From: an uncultured Prevotellaceae bacterium
GTDB taxonomy: Bacteria > Bacteroidota > Bacteroidia > Bacteroidales > Bacteroidaceae
Assembly: GCA_946186505.1 (NCBI GenBank)
Contig: CAMHNI010000019.1
Span: 1-55,467, forward strand
DNA length: 55,467 nt
Direction: 5' to 3'
Positions 9,146 to 17,119 of the stretch are shown one piece after another; the stretch's first letter is position 1, and every line of letters starts with the position of its first letter. Both the position numbers and the translations under genes were made by a program. Below the pieces are notes generated by a model. The model saw only the letters and a list, made by a program, of their open reading frames with translations, ran no database searches and was not told the origin of the DNA.

Positions 9146-10425
9146 TTCAGGCTCTTTATACGGACGGTCATGGCATTCTTGTGGGCATCCAACTGTTCGG
9201 CCTCAGCCATCAGTTCAACGGCGGGGCCGATGGCACGGATGCCGTCTTCGGTCAGGTGCTGGAAAGTCACCTTGCGGCAGTAGCTGTCCAGATTGACGCC
9301 GCTGTAGGTGGTGGCATAGCCGTGGGTAGGAAGCGTATGGTTGGTGCCGCTGGCGTAGTCGCCGGCACTCTCGCAGGCATAGCTTCCCAAGAAGACGCTG
9401 CCAGCATTGATGACGTGGTCGGCCAGCTGTTCGTAGTCCTCGGTCTGGATAATCAGGTGCTCTGGTGCGTAGGCGTTGGACAGGTCTATGGCCTCTTTCT
9501 TGTCGTTCACCAATATGATGCGGCTGTTTTCCAAGGCATGCAGTGCTATCTCCTTGCGGGGCAGCTGTTTGAGTTGGCGTTCTACTTCCTGCTGCACATC
9601 GTTGATAAGTTTGTGCGACGTAGTGATCAGTACAACCTGAGAGTCGATACCATGCTCGGCCTGCGACAACAAGTCGGCGGCAACGAAAACAGGGTTGGCC
9701 GTCTCGTCGGCAATGACACATACTTCCGAGGGACCGGCAGGCATGTCGATGGCTACGTCGTGCAGGCTCACCTGCTGTTTGGCGGCCATGACGTACTGGT
9801 TGCCGGGGCCGAAAATCTTATAGACCTTGGGAACCGACTCCGTACCGTAAGCCATAGCACCGATAGCCTGGACACCACCTATTTTATATATACGGCTGAC
9901 ACCAGCCACACGGGCAGCCACGAGGATGGCGGGATTAACATGGCCCTGACGGTCGGGTGGGGTACAGAGCACTATCTCGTTGCATCCAGCAATCTTGGCA
10001 GGCGTTGCAAGCATCAGCACCGTCGAGAACAGGGGTGCCGTGCCACCTGGAATGTAGAGACCCACCTTTTCGATGGGTACGCTCTTCTGCCAGCAGACCA
10101 CACCAGGCTGTGTCTCCACCTTCTTCGAACGGAAACGCTGTGACTCGTGAAATTTCTTGATGTTCTCGTGTGCCAGTCCGATAGCCTGTCGGAGTTCGGC
10201 AGACACTAACTGTTCAGCCTCGTCCATCTCCTCACTGCTGACGGCGAGGGTGTCAAGGTCTATGTGGTCGAACTTCAGTTCATAGCCCTTTACGGCTTCA
10301 TCGCCTCGTGCCTTCACATCGGCCAGCACGTTGGCAACAGTCTGATTAAGTTCCGTGACGTCCAGGTGCGGACGCTCTACGATAGCTGCCCATTCCTCAC
10401 GGGCGGGATATTTGATGATGGTCAC
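9142..10425 (-). CDS. hisD: Histidinol dehydrogenase
   Basis: The 427-residue zinc enzyme performs the two NAD-dependent oxidations from L-histidinol to L-histidine, the last steps of the pathway. Family landmarks are [40 protein letters not shown] and YAPEHLII, which holds the catalytic Glu-His pair. Zinc ligands are spread through the C-terminal half ([10 protein letters not shown]). The gene overlaps hisC by four bases and lies 54 bp after hisG; that spacer contains AT-rich near-repeats of TAAATAGTAAAT type. Confidence 0.95.
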   Translation of the reverse strand: MTIIKYPAREEWAAIVERPHLDVTELNQTVANVLADVKARGDEAVKGYELKFDHIDLDTLAVSSEEMDEAEQLVSAELRQAIGLAHENIKKFHESQRFRSKKVETQPGVVCWQKSVPIEKVGLYIPGGTAPLFSTVLMLATPAKIAGCNEIVLCTPPDRQGHVNPAILVAARVAGVSRIYKIGGVQAIGAMAYGTESVPKVYKIFGPGNQYVMAAKQQVSLHDVAIDMPAGPSEVCVIADETANPVFVAADLLSQAEHGIDSQVVLITTSHKLINDVQQEVERQLKQLPRKEIALHALENSRIILVNDKKEAIDLSNAYAPEHLIIQTEDYEQLADHVINAGSVFLGSYACESAGDYASGTNHTLPTHGYATTYSGVNLDSYCRKVTFQHLTEDGIRAIGPAVELMAEAEQLDAHKNAMTVRIKSLK

Positions 10426-10479
10426 CGGGAGTACTTACTATTTACAGATTTACTATTTACCATTAATTACGATTTGTCG

Positions 10480-11331
10480 CTAAAGAATCATCTTCTCAAT
10501 GGGGGTTACGAGAATGCCCTGAGCTCCCATCTCCTTCAGTTTGCCGATGATTTCCCAGAATCGCTTCTGGTCGAGCACGGTGTGTACGGAGCACCATTCG
10601 TCATCGGCCAGCGGTATGATGGTGGGACTCTTCAGGCCCGGCAGTACGCTGATAATCTCGTCCAGGCGGGCCTTCGGCGCGTTCATACGTACATATTTCT
10701 TGTCCTCAGCATCCTTCACTGCCTTGAAACGGAACAGCATCTGTTCCAGTATGTCCTTCTTCTCCGCACTCAAGTCCTTGTTGCCGATGAGCAGAGCCTC
10801 ACTCTGCATCACTACCTCCACCTCGCGCAGGTTGTTGGATACCAGCGTCGAACCACTGCTGACGATGTCGAAGATACCGTCGGCGAGGCCGATGCCTGGG
10901 CTGATTTCCACTGAGCCCGTGATAACATGAATCTCAGTCTCGATGCCATGCTGCTGCATGAACTGACGCAGGATGTTGGGGTAGGATGTGGCAATCTTCT
11001 TGCCATTGAACCACTCCAGGCCCGTGTAGTTGATCTCTTTGGGGATGGCCAGCGACAGACGGCACTTCGAGAAACCCAGACGGGAGATGGTTTCACAATC
11101 TTCCCCTCGTTCCACGAATTCGTTCTCCCCCACCACGCCAATGTCGGCCACGCCCGAGGCCACACTCTGCGGGATGTCATCATCGCGCAGGTAGAGTACT
11201 TCGAGGGGGAAGTTGCTGGATTGTACAAGCAGTGTGCGCTTCGTGGCGCTCACTTTGATGTCTGCCTCGGTGAGCAGATTCATCGTGTCGTCAAACAGAC
11301 GGCCTTTCGACTGGACTGCAATTCTTAACAT
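10480..11331 (-). CDS. hisG: ATP phosphoribosyltransferase, long form
   Basis: The 283-residue enzyme joins ATP and PRPP in the committed step of histidine synthesis. The long form is recognised by its length and by the C-terminal regulatory domain of about 75 residues (KYVRMNAPKARLDEIISVLPGLKSPTIIPL), which binds histidine for feedback inhibition and makes HisZ unnecessary. The phosphate-binding region is EISPGIGLADGIFDIVSSGSTL. First gene of the his operon, with a consensus promoter at 11361-11391 and a leader of about 25 nt. No attenuator-like His-rich leader peptide is visible. Confidence 0.95.
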   Translation of the reverse strand: MLRIAVQSKGRLFDDTMNLLTEADIKVSATKRTLLVQSSNFPLEVLYLRDDDIPQSVASGVADIGVVGENEFVERGEDCETISRLGFSKCRLSLAIPKEINYTGLEWFNGKKIATSYPNILRQFMQQHGIETEIHVITGSVEISPGIGLADGIFDIVSSGSTLVSNNLREVEVVMQSEALLIGNKDLSAEKKDILEQMLFRFKAVKDAEDKKYVRMNAPKARLDEIISVLPGLKSPTIIPLADDEWCSVHTVLDQKRFWEIIGKLKEMGAQGILVTPIEKMIL

Positions 11332-11360
11332 AAAAGCCTAATTATCTTGAAAAAGTGCTG

Positions 11361-11391
11361 CAAAAGTACGCAAAAAATTCCGATTATGCAA
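11361..11391 (-). promoter_or_regulatory. Promoter of the his operon
   Basis: Minus-strand TTG (11389-11391), 20 bp spacer and TACTTTTG (11361-11368). The short leader excludes a classical his attenuator. Confidence 0.7.
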
Positions 11392-11400
11392 TTAAATGTG

Positions 11401-11408
11401 TAATTTTG
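11401..11408 (+). promoter_or_regulatory. -7 element of the lytic transglycosylase gene
   Basis: TAATTTTG on the plus strand, 19 bp before the TTG start at 11428 and close to the divergent his promoter. Confidence 0.55.
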
Positions 11409-11427
11409 CACCCAAAACGTAGCAAAA

Positions 11428-12549
11428 TTGAAGTTAAAAGGCATATATATCGTATTTCTTGCCGTTATTCTGGTGGCTTGTCACGACAAGCAGCAACAGG
11501 AGCCGGTGGTCGCCCCGTGGGGCGAGATGGTCGATTCCATCGAGGCCGACGACGACTTTGACCTGGAGGAGATACAGGGTAGCGGAGAGATGATCCTGCT
11601 GACGTTGACGGGTCCGGAATACTATTACGACTACCACGGCCGTCATCTTGGCACGCAGTATTTGCTGGCAGAGAAGTTTGCGGCGCAGATTGGCGTCCGT
11701 CTGCGTGTGGAAGTGTGCCGTGATTCGGCGGAGATGGCAGAGCGGTTGCAGGCAGACGAGGGTGACATCATGGCTGCCACCGAGGTGGGACGGCTGGTAC
11801 CTTCGCCTTCCAAGAATGACCTGGAGCGTGAACTGCAGGCATGGTATAAGCCTGAGATTTTGGATGAAGTCCGGAAACAGGAGGCTTATCTGCTAAGCAA
11901 CCGCAGTGTCAAGCGTCGCGTGTTCTCGCCTATGCTCGACAGGAAGGGTGGTATCATTTCTCACTATGACGGTTTCTTTCAGCAGTACTGCAAGCCCATT
12001 CGCTGGGAATGGCACCTGATGGCTGCGCAGTGCTATCAGGAGTCAACCTTTGACCCGAAGGCTACATCGTGGGCTGGTGCCAAGGGACTGATGCAGATTA
12101 TGCCTGCCACTGCAGACCATCTGGGACTGCCCCGTGATCAAATGTACGACCCAGAGAAAAGTATTGCTGCCGCTGCCAGGTATATCGGCGAACTCGAACA
12201 GACCTTTAGGGATATTGCTGACCGCCGCGAGCGCACCAACTTCGTGCTGGCCGCCTACAACGGAGGCAGTCATCACATACGTGATGCTATGGCCCTTTGT
12301 CAACGTGACGGACGCGACTCTCATCAATGGTCGAATGTCTCAGAGTATGTCCTGAAACTTGCCCAACCCCAGTACTACAATGACCCCATCGTAAAGTACG
12401 GCTATATGCGTGGTACTGAGACCGCCGACTATGTTTCGAAGATCAACCAGCGCTGGGCCGACTACCGTCAGGTGAAGAGTCCCCGTCAGGGCTTCACACA
12501 GTCGCCCCGCAAGGCGCAGAAGCAAAAGAACAAGTATAATATTGAATAG
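11428..12549 (+). CDS. MltF-like lytic transglycosylase lipoprotein (GH23)
   Basis: The 373-residue protein cleaves peptidoglycan to 1,6-anhydromuropeptides. It has a lipoprotein signal ending LVAC (Cys18). Residues about 55-120 are a shortened solute-binding-protein-like domain as in MltF (LLTLTGPEYYYDYHGRHLGTQYLLAEKFA). Residues about 185-345 are the SLT domain, with the catalytic glutamate E205 in CYQESTFDPKA and the GLMQIMPATA and AAYNGG motifs. The start is TTG: no ATG occurs before the signal peptide and the -7 box lies 19 bp upstream. It converges on the FHA gene with a gap of two bases. It may recycle or remodel murein with the SPOR protein encoded nearby; that link is inference. Confidence 0.87.
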   Translation: MKLKGIYIVFLAVILVACHDKQQQEPVVAPWGEMVDSIEADDDFDLEEIQGSGEMILLTLTGPEYYYDYHGRHLGTQYLLAEKFAAQIGVRLRVEVCRDSAEMAERLQADEGDIMAATEVGRLVPSPSKNDLERELQAWYKPEILDEVRKQEAYLLSNRSVKRRVFSPMLDRKGGIISHYDGFFQQYCKPIRWEWHLMAAQCYQESTFDPKATSWAGAKGLMQIMPATADHLGLPRDQMYDPEKSIAAAARYIGELEQTFRDIADRRERTNFVLAAYNGGSHHIRDAMALCQRDGRDSHQWSNVSEYVLKLAQPQYYNDPIVKYGYMRGTETADYVSKINQRWADYRQVKSPRQGFTQSPRKAQKQKNKYNIE

Positions 12550-12551
12550 AA

Positions 12552-13082
12552 TTATTCCTCGCTGTCGGCTGAGCGCAGGATAATGCTAGTGGCACCGATG
12601 GTGAACAGCGTACCGTCGCTGATGATGCGTCGTTCGCGCCCTTTGATTTCCACATTATCAACAAAGGTGCCCGTGTTGCTGTTGTTGTCGGCCAATGTGT
12701 AGCGCAGCTGGTCGTGTTTGTCGCGGCTGACGTTGATGGTACAGTGGTTCAGGTCAACGCTGGGGTCAACAGTCTCGAAGGGTGTGTTGATGGGGTTGCC
12801 TTTCTGGTAACGGCCTATCACGTTGTCGCCCATGACAAGGGGAATAACCTGTTTGTAGTGGAATACATTTTCGATGACTACGATAGAGCCGCAGCCATTC
12901 TCGTTGGCCTGTTCGTCGGGACGGTCGTCACGTTGGGTGGCCTTCAGTTTCGACGTTCCCATGCGTATGCCGAACTGCTTGCCACACTCGTCACATTGGA
13001 ACACCAATGACTGGCCTTCCTTGTATTGTGTCTCATCGAAGATGATATAATGGTCGCATTTGGGACAACGTACTCGCTTCAT
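12552..13082 (-). CDS. Zinc-ribbon plus FHA domain protein
   Basis: The 176-residue protein starts with a treble-clef/zinc-ribbon motif C6-P-K-C9 and C30-D-E-C33, then a linker of about 30 residues. An FHA domain follows from about residue 70 to 170, with the GR at NVIGRYQKGN, the DLNHCTINV core and DNNSNTGTFVDN. FHA domains bind phosphothreonine peptides, so it may read Ser/Thr kinase signals. ATG 13082 is chosen because the encoded MKRVRCPKC is the domain start; an open frame continues 48 codons upstream but runs inside the preceding gene. It lies four bases after the SPOR gene stop, so the two form an operon. Confidence 0.8.
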   Translation of the reverse strand: MKRVRCPKCDHYIIFDETQYKEGQSLVFQCDECGKQFGIRMGTSKLKATQRDDRPDEQANENGCGSIVVIENVFHYKQVIPLVMGDNVIGRYQKGNPINTPFETVDPSVDLNHCTINVSRDKHDQLRYTLADNNSNTGTFVDNVEIKGRERRIISDGTLFTIGATSIILRSADSEE

Positions 13083-13086
13083 GGTG

Positions 13087-14229
13087 CTAATCCATCTTAT
13101 AAACCCAGGCTTCTGCCAGTGCCTCGTTCTGATGAACCTTCTGTAATTGCCGGTATGCCTCTGCCTTCGTGGGGTACACATCGCAAATGACGCGGCGGAT
13201 ATTATGAGTAAGGTAAACGCGAGCATTACTGTAGCCTTCCTTCTGCAGTCTCTTCACAAAGTCCTCGGCACCTTGACGCGATACCTGACTGGCAACTACA
13301 ATGCCATAACCTGTCTCACGCTTTATTTCCGGAACAGGCGTTACCTGTGTTTCCTCGGGAATGCTTTCTTCTTCGATGGCCTCGGGAATGCTTTCCTCCT
13401 CAATATCTTCAGACTCGGTCACGTCAACAGATTCTTCTTCAACGGGAGCGTATTCCGACTCTTCATTCTCACTGCCGTTTTCGTTCAGGTGGAAGTCCTG
13501 GTCGGGGATGATATTCCCACTACCGCCTCTTGACATAATGGGCAAGTTTATCTGGCTCATCGTCAGCCCGGTCTGCTCACTGTTGCTGACGGGTGTGCTC
13601 ATCATCAAGAATGCCAGCAGAGCAGCAGCGACGGCTACCGTGTTGCGAATCCATGACATCTTGATAGTGATGGCCCTTTCCACAGGCGGCTCTTCTTCCG
13701 TAGTCTCATTTGTTGTGGACGAATCCTTCTCGCCGATGACGGTTGGCAATATGGCGGGCTGATGTTTCGGTTCAAGAACTTTCTTGCCTGTCGTTTTTTC
13801 TTTCGATGACGTGAGAGGTCGTATCTCGAAAGAGGGTAGTCCGTATAGTTCGGGGGTCAGAATACCCGCCTCGCACGGTTCAAACTCCAGTTTTCCCTCG
13901 TCATTGACCGTCAGCTGGCCGATGTCGTTAAGCTCGTAACAGCCCTCGGTTTCCAAATACTGCTTTAATTCTGCAACCTCGGTCTCGATGCGGCGAAGGG
14001 CTTCCGGATAGCTGATGTCGTATGCCTCGACATACGACTGAACCAATAGCGAGTCGTTGAGCTTCAACTGAGGATTGAATCCCAAGGTTCGCTGAGGCGG
14101 CAGGAATAGGCCGTCCTCCTCGTCATATTGAGCTTCGAGATGGTGCGCCATGAAACCGCCCAAATCAGGCACGATGACGCAGTCATTACTCAGCAGAAGT
14201 ATTTCTATATGTCTTTCCAGTTGTATCAC
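13087..14229 (-). CDS. HU-CCDC81-like and SPOR domain membrane protein
   Basis: With a GTG start at 14229 the product has 380 residues. The N-terminus (IQLERHIEILLLSNDCVIVPDLGGFMAHH and the following 100 residues) matches the paired HU-CCDC81-like domains of Bacteroidetes cell-envelope proteins. A single membrane span covers about residues 196-212, then a very acidic Pro/Glu-rich linker crosses the periplasm, and a SPOR domain (about 305-380) should bind denuded peptidoglycan at the division site. A start at ATG 14259 would put a consensus promoter (TTTG-N20-TACTTTTG, 14235-14266) inside the gene, so I prefer the later GTG, which implies an almost leaderless message. Confidence 0.8.
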   Translation of the reverse strand: MIQLERHIEILLLSNDCVIVPDLGGFMAHHLEAQYDEEDGLFLPPQRTLGFNPQLKLNDSLLVQSYVEAYDISYPEALRRIETEVAELKQYLETEGCYELNDIGQLTVNDEGKLEFEPCEAGILTPELYGLPSFEIRPLTSSKEKTTGKKVLEPKHQPAILPTVIGEKDSSTTNETTEEEPPVERAITIKMSWIRNTVAVAAALLAFLMMSTPVSNSEQTGLTMSQINLPIMSRGGSGNIIPDQDFHLNENGSENEESEYAPVEEESVDVTESEDIEEESIPEAIEEESIPEETQVTPVPEIKRETGYGIVVASQVSRQGAEDFVKRLQKEGYSNARVYLTHNIRRVICDVYPTKAEAYRQLQKVHQNEALAEAWVYKMD

Positions 14230-14234
14230 GTCTG

Positions 14235-14266
14235 CAAAAGTACGGCTTTTTTGCGACATTTGCAAA
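14235..14266 (-). promoter_or_regulatory. Promoter of the SPOR-FHA operon
   Basis: Minus-strand TTTG (14263-14266), 20 bp, TACTTTTG (14235-14242). It ends only six bases before the favoured GTG start. Confidence 0.65.
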
Positions 14267-14307
14267 TAAAAGAAACTTAAAATCATCGCGGAATAAAAAA
14301 AAAGCAG

Positions 14308-14315
14308 TATCTTTG
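14308..14315 (+). promoter_or_regulatory. -7 element of the rmlC gene
   Basis: TATCTTTG, 14 bp before ATG 14330. The -33 region is an A-run without TTTG. Confidence 0.55.
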
Positions 14316-14329
14316 CACAAAAATAGACG

Positions 14330-14881
14330 ATGATGGAATATATAGAAACAGGAATTAAAGGAGTCTTTATCATTGAACCCCGCGTGTTCAACGATGCCAG
14401 AGGCTACTTTATGGAGGCCTGGAAACAGGCAGAGTTTGAGGAACACGTCGGACCGGTCAATTTCATTCAGGATAATGAGTCAAAGTCCAGCTACGGCGTG
14501 CTGCGTGGACTGCATTATCAGAAAGGTGCTTGTTCTCAGGCCAAGTTAGTGCGCGTCATCAAGGGACGTGTGGTCGATGTCGCCGTTGATATCCGCAGGA
14601 GTTCACCAACGTTCGGCCGTCATGTCATGGTTGAACTGAGCGAGGACAATAAACGTCAGTTTTTTATTCCCCGGGGCTTCGCCCATGGTTTTCTGGTACT
14701 CAGCGAAGAAGCCATCTTTATGTATAAGGTTGACAATGCCTACGCACCTCAGCAGGATGCGGGCATCCGTTGGAATGATCCCGAGCTGGGCATTGAATGG
14801 CCCATTGACCCAAAGGATGTGTTGACCAGTGAGAAGGATTTGCGTCAACCATTACTCCGTGACGCTGAACTGTTTGAATAA
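14330..14881 (+). CDS. rfbC: dTDP-4-dehydrorhamnose 3,5-epimerase
   Basis: The 183-residue cupin-type epimerase (also RmlC) converts dTDP-4-dehydro-6-deoxyglucose to the rhamnose configuration for surface polysaccharides. Key features are RGLHYQ with catalytic His62, VVDVAVDIRRSSPTFG, FIPRGFAHGFLVLSE and YAPQQDAGIRWNDPELGIEWP. Length is typical. Two adjacent ATG codons (14330 and 14333) make the exact start uncertain by one residue. It leads an operon with ugd, while the rmlD reductase is 30 kb away at 44630. Confidence 0.94.
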   Translation: MMEYIETGIKGVFIIEPRVFNDARGYFMEAWKQAEFEEHVGPVNFIQDNESKSSYGVLRGLHYQKGACSQAKLVRVIKGRVVDVAVDIRRSSPTFGRHVMVELSEDNKRQFFIPRGFAHGFLVLSEEAIFMYKVDNAYAPQQDAGIRWNDPELGIEWPIDPKDVLTSEKDLRQPLLRDAELFE

Positions 14882-14901
14882 CTAATTATTTTTCTTGAGA
14901 A

Positions 14902-16218
14902 ATGAATATTGCTATAGTAGGAACTGGGTATGTGGGACTTGTGTCAGGCACTTGTTTTGCCGATACAGGAGCCAATGTGACTTGCGTTGACGTTGATGCT
15001 GTCAAAATTGAACGACTGCAGCGTGGCGAGATCCCTATCTATGAACCCGGACTGGATGAGTTGGTGAAGAAGAATGTGGCTGCAGGCCGTCTGCATTTCG
15101 CCACTGACCTTGCTGCTGTGCTTGACGATGTTGAGATTGTGTTCTCTGCCGTGGGAACACCTCCAGATGAGGATGGCTCGGCTGACCTGAAGTATGTGCT
15201 GCAGGTTGCCCGTACCATTGGGCAGCATCTCAATCGCTACGTGGTTGTGGTCACCAAGTCCACTGTCCCCGTGGGTACGGCACGCAAGGTGCGTAAGGCC
15301 ATCGAGGAGGAACTTGAGAAACGCGGCGTGGATGTACCTTTCGATGTGGCCTCGAATCCGGAGTTCCTCAAGGAGGGCAATGCCATCAAGGACTTCATGT
15401 CGCCTGACCGCGTGGTCGTCGGTACTGAGAGCGAGCGGGCTAAGAAAGTGCTTACGAGACTCTATAAGCCTTTTCTCATTAATAATTTCCGTGTCATCTT
15501 CATGGACATCCCTTCGGCTGAAATGACCAAGTATGCCGCCAATTCAATGCTGGCCACCCGTATTTCATTTATGAACGACATGGCCAACCTGTGTGAACTG
15601 GTGGGGGCTGATATAAATATGGTACGCGCGGGAATTGGCTCTGATACCCGCATTGGCCGCAAGTTCCTTTATGCCGGCTGCGGCTATGGCGGTTCGTGCT
15701 TCCCCAAGGATGTGAAAGCCCTCATCAAGACTGCCGACCAGGCTGGCTATTCATTGGAAGTGCTCAAGGCTGTGGAGCGTGTCAACGAGCACCAGAAAAG
15801 TGTTCTCTTCGAGAAACTGCAGCGGGCTTTCGAGGGTCAATCGCTTCAGGGACTTACTGTTGCTCTCTGGGGACTCTCTTTCAAGCCTGAGACAGACGAC
15901 ATGCGTGAATCTACTGCTTTGGTGATGATATCCAAGTTGCTTGAAGCGGGCTGTAAGGTGCGTGTCTATGACCCTGTCGCCATGGATGAATGCCGCCGTC
16001 GTGTCGGCGAGACCGTCGTCTATTGTCGTGACAAGTATGATGCTGTGCTCGATGCTGACGCACTGTTGCTGCTCACCGAGTGGAAGGAGTTCAGACTGCC
16101 TACCTGGGGAGTCGTTTACAAGGCCATGCGTCGTCCGCTGGTGATTGACGGGCGTAATATCTTCGATGTTGAGGAACTCGAGGAGAATGGTTTCGAATAT
16201 CACTGTATAGGTCGCTAA
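14902..16218 (+). CDS. ugd: UDP-glucose 6-dehydrogenase
   Basis: The 438-residue enzyme oxidises UDP-glucose to UDP-glucuronate with two NAD, feeding uronic-acid polysaccharides. The N-terminal Rossmann motif GTGYVGLVSG occupies residues 7-16, and the nucleophile is Cys266 in YAGCGYGGSCFPKDVKAL. The third domain has GLSFKPETDDMRESTA and a terminal YDPVAM. It follows rfbC by 20 bp and its TAATG overlaps the next gene. Confidence 0.95.
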   Translation: MNIAIVGTGYVGLVSGTCFADTGANVTCVDVDAVKIERLQRGEIPIYEPGLDELVKKNVAAGRLHFATDLAAVLDDVEIVFSAVGTPPDEDGSADLKYVLQVARTIGQHLNRYVVVVTKSTVPVGTARKVRKAIEEELEKRGVDVPFDVASNPEFLKEGNAIKDFMSPDRVVVGTESERAKKVLTRLYKPFLINNFRVIFMDIPSAEMTKYAANSMLATRISFMNDMANLCELVGADINMVRAGIGSDTRIGRKFLYAGCGYGGSCFPKDVKALIKTADQAGYSLEVLKAVERVNEHQKSVLFEKLQRAFEGQSLQGLTVALWGLSFKPETDDMRESTALVMISKLLEAGCKVRVYDPVAMDECRRRVGETVVYCRDKYDAVLDADALLLLTEWKEFRLPTWGVVYKAMRRPLVIDGRNIFDVEELEENGFEYHCIGR

Positions 16219-17027
16219 TGAAAAGGCTGCTCATATTCCCCATGATGGTCGGACTGGCGTTGTGGTCTGCCTGTTCTTCGAAGACTCCAACCGCTTCCAG
16301 TGTTGAAGAGGTGGAGTCAGAGAGCCAGGAGGCCAAGCGTCTGCTTCAGGGCATCTGGGTGGATGACGATACTGAGGAGGTCTCTTTCAAGGTCGTCGGC
16401 GATACTATTTTCTACCCTGATACTGTCAGTCAGCCTACCTGTTTCAAGGTTGTCAGGGATTCGTTGGTTCTCGGCAGCATCGGGACGAAATATCCCATTG
16501 TCAAGCAGTCACCTCATGTCTTTTGGTTCAAGAATCAGAATGGTGATTTAGTAAAGTTGCAGAAAAGTGACGATCCTGTCCACGCTTTCGCTTTCGTTCA
16601 AGACAAGCCGAAGGTACTCACATACACAGAGGTTGTCAAGACTGACTCTGTTGTCCTGTATAACGGGCAGCGCTATCACTGGTACATTGCCATTAACCCT
16701 ACGAAGTACAAGGTTCATGCCACTTCTTACAATGATGATGGCGTAGAGGTTGATAACGTCTATTATGACAACATCATGCATGTCAGTATTTTCAATGGCA
16801 GGCAGAAGTTGTTCTCTACTGACTTCAAGAAACAGCTCTTCGGTTCGAAGATTCCAGAACGGTTTTTAAGTCAGGCTGTCCTCAGTAATATGGAATATGA
16901 CACCGTCGATTCCCGTGGATTCCATTTCGTCGCCACAATATGCATCCCTGACGGGGCAGCATGCTATAAGGCAGAAATCCTCATATCGTTTGACGGACAG
17001 GTGACGACTACGCTTATCGAGTTTTGA
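16218..17027 (+). CDS. Lipoprotein, probably DUF4738 family
   Basis: The 269-residue protein has a lipoprotein signal with Cys19 (LALWSAC) followed by Ser/Thr-rich sequence. Residues about 40-110 form a small beta domain (LLQGIWVDDDTEEVSFKVVGDTIFYPD) resembling lipocalin-like stress lipoproteins. The rest (RYHWYIAINPTKYKVHATSYNDDGVEVDN) resembles DUF4738; I am moderately sure of that name. Its ATG overlaps the ugd stop by one base, so it is translationally coupled, but a role in sugar metabolism is not implied. A strong terminator follows. Confidence 0.78.
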   Translation: MKRLLIFPMMVGLALWSACSSKTPTASSVEEVESESQEAKRLLQGIWVDDDTEEVSFKVVGDTIFYPDTVSQPTCFKVVRDSLVLGSIGTKYPIVKQSPHVFWFKNQNGDLVKLQKSDDPVHAFAFVQDKPKVLTYTEVVKTDSVVLYNGQRYHWYIAINPTKYKVHATSYNDDGVEVDNVYYDNIMHVSIFNGRQKLFSTDFKKQLFGSKIPERFLSQAVLSNMEYDTVDSRGFHFVATICIPDGAACYKAEILISFDGQVTTTLIEF

Positions 17028-17064
17028 CCGTTCCCGAATTGGTCGATATTTACAGGAGAAAAGA

Positions 17065-17098
17065 AACAGGCAGGCACTTTTTTATGCGCCTGCCTGTT
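17065..17098. terminator. Bidirectional terminator between the 16218 lipoprotein and mutB
   Basis: An 11-bp perfect stem AACAGGCAGGC (17065-17075) / GCCTGCCTGTT (17088-17098) encloses a T-rich loop and is followed by a short T-rich tract. Genes on both sides converge here. Confidence 0.8.
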
Positions 17099-17119
17099 AC
17101 TTTTCCTAAATAATGGTAT

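Noticed and set aside
8992..10143. 383-codon open frame antisense to hisC and hisD
   Set aside because: Shadow of two well-recognised overlapping genes.
13083..13226. Longer N-terminus (48 extra residues) for the FHA protein
   Set aside because: It would run 140 bp inside the SPOR gene and adds no domain; MKRVRCPKC is the natural start.
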